NCBI RefSeq assembly: GCF_020497125.1
Contig: NC_059075.1
Location: 45,978,003-46,042,002, forward strand
DNA: 64,000 nt
Direction: 5' to 3'
Origin: Mauremys mutica
Taxonomy: Eukaryota > Chordata > Testudines > Geoemydidae
Shown: piece after piece, positions 55,956 through 64,000 of the stretch
Layout of the letters: every line of letters begins with the position of its first letter
How positions within the stretch are numbered: position 1 is the stretch's first letter
Program-made: the position numbers and the translations under genes
Notes under the pieces: generated by a model
The model's input: the letters and a program-made list of their open reading frames with translations, nothing else
What the model was told of the DNA's origin: nothing
Database searches by the model: none

Positions 55956-56061
55956 TGGGTCCTTATTTTCCTGGAATTGTTGCACTTATCCCTAAATGAA
56001 GCTGCATTCAGCCTCAAATTAACTTTACTACATTTTAAAAAAATGTTTGTTTAAATAAAGT

Positions 56062-56286
56062 ATCAGAGGGGTAGCCGTGTTAGTCTGGATCTGTAAAAAG
56101 GAACAAAGAGTCCTGTGGCACCTTATAGACTAACAGACGTTTTGGAGCATAAGCTTTCGTGGGTGAATACCCACTTCGTCAGACGCATGCCAGATGCATG
56201 TGTCTGACAAAGTGGGTATTCACCCACGAAAGCTTATGCTCCAATACGTCTGTTAATCTATAATGTGCCACAGGACTCTTTGTCGC
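56062..56286 (+). mobile_element. Tail-to-tail SINE palindrome in one target duplication
   Basis: A perfect 14-bp duplication TGTTTAAATAAAGT flanks the unit (56048-56061, 56287-56300). Left arm: full-length turtle tRNA-type SINE with A-box-like GTAGCCGTGTTAGTCTGG at 56071-56088, a TAAAAAGGAACAAAG linker, body and tail to 56189. After a 7-base spacer the second arm (56197-56286) is the same SINE inverted. It runs from its tail back to GGACTCTTTGTCGCTG, stopping at the internal linker and so lacking the tRNA-like head. The arms pair over about 90 bp with scattered mismatches. A single duplication implies one insertion event for the pair. Confidence 0.93.
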
Positions 56287-56300
56287 TGTTTAAATAAAGT

Positions 56301-56956
56301 TAACGGTGAAGCTACAATTCCACCGTAGATAGATCTCCAGATGGATGAAAACGTGGGACTTGTCCTTCATTCATCAGGGTGATACATGTCTCCAAACGGA
56401 CAAGCTGAACGCTTGGGCATTGCAGGACACAAATCCAGGAGGCACAAGACCCAAGGTGTGGGATTTGTTTTTGTATAATCTTTTCTTAGGCAAATAAGTC
56501 CTACAAGTCCTGGCTCTTTGCAGATGTCTCTGTCAGGCAGAAAGGAGTTTTTCTCCCACACCTAAACCTTTGTTTCTCTCTACATTTTTTAAGCCTGGTG
56601 AAATCATGAATTTGCACCAGTTTCTCCAGTGATGTGAATTGTTTGACAGATCACCATTTGGACATTTGTGCAAACCTGCTAGGCCCTAATCCAGCAAAAG
56701 TACCTAAAGCACATGCATAACCCTACACACATGAGTAATCTCATTGGATCTAGTAGGACTACACACATGTTTAAGTGCTTTACTGGATTGAGGCCATAAC
56801 CTTAAAGTGTGGCATGTTTGCTCTTCAGACATGTATATCAATTTAATGGAGCATACACATTTCAATACACACGTTCCCTGACACGTTTGTGTAATAATCA
56901 GTGTTTGTGCCGCCTGCATAAAATATTTCTGTTTTAATTAAATAATAGAGCCCCAT
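56301..56956. other. Intergenic, nothing recognised
   Basis: No feature recognised. Confidence 0.4.
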
Positions 56957-57005
56957 ATTCTCAGCTGGTGTAATCAGTGTAGCAACACTGACACCAGCTG
57001 AGAAT
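56957..57005. repeat. Palindromic MITE-like hairpin
   Basis: ATTCTCAGCTGGTGT (56957-56971) and ACACCAGCTGAGAAT (56991-57005) are perfectly complementary, with an inner CAGTGT/ACACTG pair as well. It resembles a short palindromic repeat found across reptiles. Confidence 0.65.
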
Positions 57006-58260
57006 CTGGTTCATTAAATGGTAATAAGATTCATTCCATTTTAGATCACTGGTTCAAATCCAGATCATTTCAGTACTGATAAAAAAAATCATTGCTATCT
57101 GAAGGCTGTTCTGTGGCCTGCGTAATGAAAGTTGATGGGTCCAGCTTCTAATGTACAAATAACCATATCACAAAAATCTACCATCATTGAAATTAAGTTG
57201 CACACTTGTGTCAGTTCTTAGTTGAGAAGCCAATGACTGAATGGCAATGGAGAGTGAACTAATCTCTGACCAATCATGGTGGTTGCTTTCATGTGAAGAC
57301 TGAAGCATACTGATGGGGCAGCATTGGGGACTAGTATTTATACTGGTTCTGCTGTGCGTTTCCCTAGATAAACAGAGGACTTCAGTTTCCAGGGCTGTCA
57401 CTGAAACACCTTTTACGAAACCCTAAATTGACACAATTTGTTTAAAGTTTTATTTAAAACACATTTTAAACAGCTCAGTTCTGCAATGAAAAGAACCTCT
57501 GTGTTGAGACAGTCAAGAGTGTTCAGGTCAGGACAAAAGTATATATGACAAGCTTACGTTAAGCTGGCACTGAACTTTCCAGCAGTTTGCATGTGTCTGG
57601 CAAGTGCCTTCAGTTCCCAACTTCCATGATGATTCATTTGCACCCACTCAGACTTTAAAAAGGTCACTAAATAATGCCTAAGTTTGTTCTTTCCTATTCT
57701 ATCAGAAACCAAGGCAACATTGTACATAGAAAGATACAGTAAATACCAATATTCTCCAGGGCACAGCATTGGTGAATCATAAGTTGTTACTTTGCTCCTG
57801 AATATTCATATATGTTTATTTCTTCAGAAAAATAACACTGGATTTTAGCAGATGGTGCTTGAGAGAATACATGTCAGAATAGTACTTGATCTGTCCTTGT
57901 AAGACACAAGTATGAGGCAAAAAAGACTACTGCATAACATTTATATGTGGTGCTACATCACTGGAATATAAGAAAGGAATATCATATTGCTTGGCTGGGG
58001 TGAAGAATACTGCCTAGAAGAAAGATAAAGGACAGATAACATAAGAACATAAGTGATCTCTCTCCTGACAGATGATTTGCAAGTCTCTCTCTTAACTTTA
58101 ATTAAAAAAACAAACCCTGAAACCCACATAAGTCAAGACACCCTCAAATAAATCTTCTTCATTTTTTATTGCTATATCCAAGAACGTGGAAAGTAGCAGA
58201 GCATTTTCATAAGCTAAGATTTCCAAAAGTGCTTTAGTGACTTAGAAGCCTAAATCTCAG
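57006..58260. other. Intergenic, nothing recognised
   Basis: AT-rich; no exon or repeat end recognised. Confidence 0.4.
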
Positions 58261-58795
58261 AATTGACTTAGGCCCTTAAGGAAAGACCAAAGGTATTTAG
58301 GCACCTACAGATGCAGATAGGTGCCTAATGAGATTTACAAAATAACCTAAGCAGGTTAGATGCCTAACTCCTATTGGTTTATGGCCCTTAGGTATATCTA
58401 CACTTGGAACACTACAGCAGCACAGCTGCAGAGCTGAAGCTGTGCCACTGTAGCACTTCAGTGTAGACACTACCTATGGCATAGGTAATCCACCTCCCAA
58501 GAGGTGGCAGCCACATTGACTGAAGAATTCTTGCATTGACCTCGTGCTGTCTACACCAGAGACTAGGTCAGTATAGCTATGTTTCAGGTGGAGAGAGGGA
58601 GTGGATGTAAGTTCCTAGTGTAGACCAGGGCGTAAGCACCTATGAGCCAGATCTTTAATGGTCTTTAGGCACCCACTAGGCGTCTATCTGCATCTTTAGG
58701 CACCTATAGACCTTTAAAAATATGACCTTAAGTCCCAGATCCTCAAAAGGTATTTAGGCCCCTAACTCCCATGGGCCTAAAATTTTATCTAATCT
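58261..58795. repeat. Foldback repeat with TTTAGGCACCTA words, hosting a MITE
   Basis: TATTTAGGCACCTACAG, GATAGGTGCCTAATG and GATGCCTAACTCC before 58380, and TTTAGGCACCCACTAGG, CTTTAGGCACCTATAG and TATTTAGGCCCCTAACTCCC after 58640, are direct and inverted relatives. They look like the arms of one palindromic element split by the MITE at 58391-58632. Outer ends are approximate. Confidence 0.5.
58391..58632. mobile_element. Harbinger-type MITE
   Basis: Left flank TTA (58388-58390), right flank TAA (58633-58635); ends GGTATATCTACACTT and GTGTAGACCAGGGCG. The body is shared with 31968-32262 and 47474-47767 (GCACAGCTGCAG, CCACCTCCCAAGAGGTGG, GCTGTCTACACCAG). Confidence 0.78.
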
Positions 58796-58799
58796 CTAA

Positions 58800-61700
58800 T
58801 TCCAATTGGCTAATTTTTTTTTAAAAGTAGAAAATTGCTATAAATCAATAATGAATTCTTTTTAACACACCGTAATAATATAACTGATCTTACTGAAACC
58901 TGTAAAATAGGTTATGTAGTGTAAGAACAAACTATAATTGGATGAAGTGACAATAAAAAAGTGCAGGTTTATGTTCCCCCAAACACTAATACTCTGCCAA
59001 AGCACTTCATTAAATCACAGGTACATGCCAGAGTTGCACCATGAAATAGTGGGGTATTCTAAATAATTATGTACTAAGCATTCATCTATATAGCCTCACT
59101 TCACTTCCTGAAAAAAAGTAAAAGTGATTTTTGTGAGCCTAAAATTCCATATCCACTAGATATTTATAGATCAGATGAAGGAAATATATTTGGTTTCAGG
59201 ATCTCCCTTGTGTTCTTTCTACATAAAATATTTTCTCAGACTGCCTATGAAATCAGTGAAGCGAAGGCACAGCGGTTAATAAAACCTACAGCTAAAAATA
59301 AATAAAGGATAAGAAAAATATACCCTGTGTTTCTTTATGAGAAAGTTGGAAATATTTGACCCGTCTTTTGCTATTTCAGTAATTTGACCAAGAAATATCA
59401 GCTGAGCAAGGTATAGTAATGAAAAGCATGGAGATATTTAAGTTTGTAAAGCCAAATACAAAATAGAATTCTTCTCTAACTTCAGTTATACTGCACAACA
59501 CTCTACCTTCCTAGGATACACCACAAAATTAGGACACTGGTCCTGATCTTTCTACAAGCAGAAATCCTAAAATCAATTGAAGTTTTGCTTGCAAAAGAAC
59601 TCTATTTCAGTCTATTTTGAGCCTGTCCCCCCCACCCCTGCCTTTGCGAAGATTACCAGAGTTCTTACAGAGCAAGAGTTAATTTCTTTCCTACCATAAA
59701 AGAGATTTTTCATTAAACAGTTTTTAAGTTCAAACCACATTATCAAACAGGATTTAAGTAATTTTAACCCTCTAGCTTAATGCAAGTAAAATAAAATTGA
59801 TTGCATTATTTACAGATGGTTTTATTCAGCTCCTCTGCTAAAGAACACTCAGACTGGATAATTGGCTACCTTATACATGCACAGTCGTAAATGAAGCTTA
59901 AAACATGGTCCTTTACACTGAGCATAATTTGGAGGAAAAAGCATCCTAGACAGATGTCTACTCCATGGTTTATAAGGGTATGTGATACCATCCGCACTTT
60001 TCACAACTAACCCCTTGAAAACTGGGAGATTGACAAAAGGCCCCAAACGTGAAGAGCATTCATTAAAAGATGTAAATAGCCAAGATCCATGCTGTTTTGT
60101 TTCAATCTTCTTTATCCTGTTGAAAACAGGAAAGCCTCCTGTCATGCAGGCTCAGGGATTCTCAGGGCCCAATAAAGGTTAGTGACATTTTCAATTCATG
60201 TTTGTTTTCATTCTTCTAATCATGAACCCTGTGTCAGCCTGAGAAACCAGCTGAGCTTAATCCATAACCTTTTACAAGCGAAACATTAACTCACAGCATG
60301 TTCTGTTGTCTTTTTAAAGCAATACAAAAGGGGGTGGGGGAGCCACAATATACATGATAAAACACAGCAGCCAAATGTGAAGGATATTTGAAAGACGATA
60401 CATTTGTAGAAAGCAGGATATTTCAGTAATTGAATTAATCATATTAAGATATCATAACTGCTACCCACTGCACAAGACTATCTTCAGTACAGATAGCAAT
60501 TGATTATTATTGACAAAAAACATAAAACATCAGAGAAAAGCTATCATATCTGCTTCAGAATTTCCCATATCAGACTTCCATATGTCACTCCAATATTTCT
60601 GTACAATGTATCCATATTTGATTAATTATGTATATACACATATATATATAGTGAAAATACTTGGTGAGTTTTTTCTCTTTTCTTCTGTAAATTAACCACA
60701 CTTTTTTTTCTTAAAGCTTCACTCTAATAAATGGGAAATAGTTTTGTTTTGCACAGAAATACTGTATAATAATCTAGATTTTACACCAGACTATAGACTG
60801 CATATTGCAGCACCTCCTTCCCCACTGTTAATACTGACTTACTTTATGCAAATCTAGCAGGATGAACAGCATACAGTACAGGGCAAACTTAGACAAAGAT
60901 GGATAATTATTTCTCGAACCTGGATGAAACATTATGAGGAGATTTATTTACCTCCTGTATCACAGTTGGGTAACAAATACAGGCACATATGTATTAAGAA
61001 GGTTCTCAAGTTACAAAGGACAGTTTTATTACCCAGTGCAAAAAACCTCCCACCAGAGGACAAACCACTCTGGATCTACTTGTTAAGGAGCAAATGACTC
61101 AGAATGTTAAAATAATAGGGAACTTTAGGCCAGTAACCACAAGCTATTTGAATCAGGCATAGTAAGGAAGATAGAAATACAAGTGAATTAGATTTCAGGA
61201 AAGCAAATTTTTGGAAATTAAGAAATCTAGTGACTAAGAACAATGGGATGAATTATTAGAATTTGTAAGTGTGGAAGATGGCTAAGGAACATTATCATTA
61301 TAATACAGACATTACAATTAAGGTTCAACAGACATTTATTCTTAAAAAAGAAAATGCAAAGAACAAGCAGGAACCTATGTGGCCTTGTTAGTTGCTGATC
61401 AAAGATCTGATGTTAAAAAGGAACCTATAAAGGAAATGGAAAAGAGGAAAGCAACCAAACAAAAATACTCAGAGTCCATTACACAGTGGGCTACATTGTC
61501 ACAGCCCTTACTTGGCTGCACAGGGGAGTGAGAGGGAGTAAAGCCTTCATTACTCCCCTGCTCAGATTGTGACCAGCTATGGTGTGGAGAACAGGATCTA
61601 CTCACCTGATACTCCTCACTACCACCAAGTCAGCAAGGAGAGGAGCAGCCCTAGCTCTGCCCTACATCATCATCTCCCAATTGTTGGTCAAATTAGCCAG

Positions 61701-62200
61701 GTTGTTGCACAAGAGGTTGTAAAATTATGCAACAAAAATACTCCTCTCTCAGAGTAAGGGAGAGCAGGGGAGGAATTGTGACGGATCTGCAATTCATTCT
61801 CTGGTCTGTTCCTGGGTGATGCAGCTACTTTCTCTGGGCAGATTATAAATTGTAATCTCACAATCAAGCCCAGAATGAGTCAAAAAGACTAAGGGGAATA
61901 AAAAGGGCTCTTATAAATAAAGCAGGAAGAAAATAAGTACTAAAGAGAAAGGAAGTCCATTAACAAATGAGGAGGATGAAATTAATGATGACTCAAAATG
62001 AGTGAGATAATAGATTCTTTTATTTAAAAAAAAATCTGTTTTACTAGAAGAGTAGTTGGAACAGTAGTAAAGAGTAGTAAAAGTAGCTACTGATAGGAAC
62101 AGGTAAAAGAATACATTAAATATTTCAACATATATATTAGCTGATCTACATGGTATGCACTGTAGAGTGTTAGAGTAAACGTGTTACCTAATTCCCTTAT
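58800..62200. other. AT-rich intergenic stretch
   Basis: No exon or mobile-element end recognised. A short (AT/TA)n run lies near 60630-60650. Small frames are unsupported. Confidence 0.45.
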
Positions 62201-62202
62201 CA

Positions 62203-62288
62203 TAGACTATCAGGGTTGGAAGGGACCTCAGGAGGTCATCTAGTCCAACCCTTGATCAAAGTAGGACCAATCCGCAACTAAATCACCA
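62203..62288 (-). repeat. CR1 3' tail (minus strand)
   Basis: ATCATAGACTATCAGGGTTG, GGAAGGGACCTCAGGAGGTC and CATCTAGTCCAACCC are the reverse of the CR1 3' end. Confidence 0.85.
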
Positions 62289-62592
62289 GACAATTATAAT
62301 TAATTTACTCTATCACTGACAATTATAATTTAAAAATCATAAATGGGGAAGGTACAAGATAACTGAAGAAAAGCAAAAGAAATACTGCACTAGCAATAGC
62401 CTGCTCTGAAATCTAAATTCCATCTCTAGAAAAAGACCATGATGGGCCAAATTGTGGCCCATCCTGCACACCAGCACAAGGGAGCAGAGGAGATATAGAG
62501 GCTCTGTAGAGCCTGTTTCTGCCTGTGTGCAGGAAGAGATGCTATGTATCACTGGCACCATCTCCCCTTATTCAGGTGGTCAGGTACCGGGT

Positions 62593-62832
62593 AGAACATA
62601 AGAGCGTCCATACTGGGTTAGACCCAAGGTCTATCTAGCCCAGTATCCTGTCTTCCAACAGTGACCAGTGCCAGGTGTCCCAAAGAGAATGAACACAACA
62701 GGTAATCATCAAGTGATCCATCCCGTCGCCCATTCCCAGTTTCTGGCAAACTGAGGCTAGGGACACCATCCCTGCCCATCCTGGCTAATAGCCATTGATG
62801 GACCTATCCTCCATGAACTTACCTCAGAGGTG
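62593..62832 (-). repeat. CR1-type 3' repeat, second subfamily (minus strand)
   Basis: AGAACATAAGAGCGTCCATAC, TCTATCTAGCCCAGTATCC, CCAGTGCCAGGTGTCCCAAA and AATAGCCATTGATGGACC, in this order, are a CR1 subfamily end common in turtles. Recognised from memory. Confidence 0.65.
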
Positions 62833-62898
62833 TGGGTTTTTTTCACATCCCTGACTGACAAACATATGCCAAAATACCTTTCAAGTGTAGACCAAGTC
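62833..62898. mobile_element. Fragment of a Harbinger-type MITE end
   Basis: GTGTGGGTTTTTTTCACATC...CAAGTGTAGACCAAGTC resembles the right end of the MITE family at 31968 (TTTTTCACACC...GTGTAGACCAGACC). The left part is missing. Confidence 0.45.
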
Positions 62899-63009
62899 AA
62901 AGGATGTAAAGAGGAATAATTCAAGATGATGCAAAAATGTATGCAGCATAGTCACAATTTGCAAAGATAGAAACTTAAAGTTAGGCTCATAAATCTATAC
63001 TTAGACACA

Positions 63010-63297
63010 TAACTAGTTGGCCTGATCTTCAGAAGGGCTGAGCATCCAGATGCTCCTCTCGACCTCAATAGAAAGGAAAAGTTTAGGCTGAATGTCAGGG
63101 AAAAACTACTGATAGTGAGAGGTAGTCAGTTGTAGGACAGCTTCCCAAGGGAAATTGTGCAAGCCCTGACACTTGGGGAATTTGAAACTAGACTTGACAA
63201 AACACTAGAAAATGTACTAAAGGAACAATTCTGCAATGACACAGAAATTATTTAGATAATCTATCAGGTCTTTTCTGACTCTAACTTCTGTAATTAT
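63010..63297 (+). repeat. Old CR1 3' region (plus strand)
   Basis: TTTAGGCTGAATGTCAGGGA, TTGTAGGACAGCTTCCCAAG and GGTCTTTTCTGACTCTAAC follow the order of a CR1 RT C-terminus and 3' end, heavily diverged and full of stops. Confidence 0.6.
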
Positions 63298-64000
63298 AGG
63301 CTTTTATGTCTGGATTCCAACACAGACCCCCATTTACTACTATTTGTGATGCTACAAAGCTGGGAATATTGATATGTCTTTTAACAGGCAAAGATATACA
63401 AATGTGAACTTTCCGAAATTCTATTAACTATTCCACTTTATGTTTTCATTTAAAATTTTAAGATGATAAAATGCATGAACCTTACACATCATAAAACATA
63501 CAATGGAGAGAACACAAGTTGTTCTCAGTACAAATGCCCACCAGGGGAAAATATGAGCAGCAATCTTTCAAATACATTTTCATGGGAGAAACTAAAATTG
63601 ACATAGAAAGGAATATTTCAAAAATGATTTTCTCCCATATTAAAGTGATGGTTTGTAGTCCATTTTCAAAAAGACTGAGACAGATGTGAAGAATTCCCTT
63701 CTGCTCTCAGAATGGAGGAGCTGCATTGCTGTGCATCTCTGCCTTGATGTACATCACCTCATTTACCATATAGTCAAGCTGGATAAAGACTCTGCTGAGT
63801 GGGGACTCAGCAAAATTCACTCCTCCCCCAAAAACTATAGCCCTCCACTGAACAGCCAACACTGTGGTTCATGCATGCTGTTCAAGTCTGAGTCACAAGA
63901 TTCTCATCTACTACCCCTCACACTCATCCTGAGAGGCTGAAGGGGGACACCATAGATGGTGGCTACATCTTCTCCCCAGTTCTTGGTAGCCAACCAGCAG
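63298..64000. other. Intergenic, nothing recognised
   Basis: An 84-codon frame at 63686-63940 has no recognisable domain. Confidence 0.4.

Noticed and set aside
1..64000. A bacterial-type operon, defence system or host protein-coding gene
   Set aside because: No ribosome-binding-site-linked gene runs, no host exons with conserved domains; all recognised coding blocks belong to transposable elements.

Overview
The window looks like intergenic DNA from a reptile nuclear genome, most likely a cryptodiran (hidden-necked) turtle. I recognise no host protein-coding exon, tRNA, rRNA or CRISPR array. The case for a turtle is the repeat set: tRNA-type SINEs of the turtle kind, many 3' fragments of CR1 LINEs ending in ATTCTATG units, hAT and PIF/Harbinger elements of families I know from turtle genomes, and reptilian LTRs. 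The species assignment is inference. Almost every long open frame lies inside a transposable element or is a composition artefact of GC-rich repeats.

Layout. 1-4.2 kb: an LTR-like stretch, a decayed DIRS-type gag on the minus strand, and an LTR split by a hAT MITE. 6.4-8.0 kb: a Harbinger MITE, an LTR-like stretch and a hAT MITE. 12.8-15.7 kb: a tail-to-tail SINE palindrome broken by a GC-rich hAT element, then two CR1 fragments. 17.2-18.6 kb: a hAT inside a hAT, then a foldback element. 19.7-25.3 kb: a dead Ty3/Gypsy element (gag, protease, RT, RNase H remnants) into which a CR1 and a hAT MITE have inserted; the CR1 itself carries another hAT. 27.3-28.4 kb: a solo LTR with perfect 5-bp target duplications and about eleven copies of a 49-bp minisatellite. 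31.5-32.8 kb: nested MITEs.

33.5-38.4 kb is the best preserved element: a 4.9-kb PIF/Harbinger transposon with a TAA target duplication, terminal inverted repeats, a two-exon MYB/SANT-like DNA-binding protein gene on the plus strand and a HARBI1-type DDE nuclease on the minus strand. These two proteins normally act together, the MYB-like partner helping the nuclease reach the nucleus and the ends. Here both genes are dead: the MYB-like gene has a premature TGA, and the nuclease is split near its N-terminus by a 677-bp chimeric insertion (Harbinger 3' fragment joined to the 3' end of a SINE) flanked by a 10-bp duplication. Several short MITEs in the window have related ends and could have been mobilised by this family.

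39.3-45.1 kb: LTRs, and a CR1 with a hAT in exactly the same CR1 site as the one at 20.7 kb. 47.5-50.1 kb: a MITE, dinucleotide repeats, a decayed tyrosine-recombinase plus SGNH-hydrolase module of a Ngaro-like retrotransposon, and a hAT MITE. 50-64 kb is mostly unique AT-rich DNA with a second SINE palindrome (56.1 kb), a MIR-like SINE, small hairpins, one MITE and CR1 tails.

The most interesting signals are mechanistic: three SINE-containing composite insertions, each inside one target duplication and each with a SINE arm cut at the same internal site; a CR1 site hit twice by hAT elements; and a 216-codon antisense open frame inside the intron of the Harbinger MYB-like gene.
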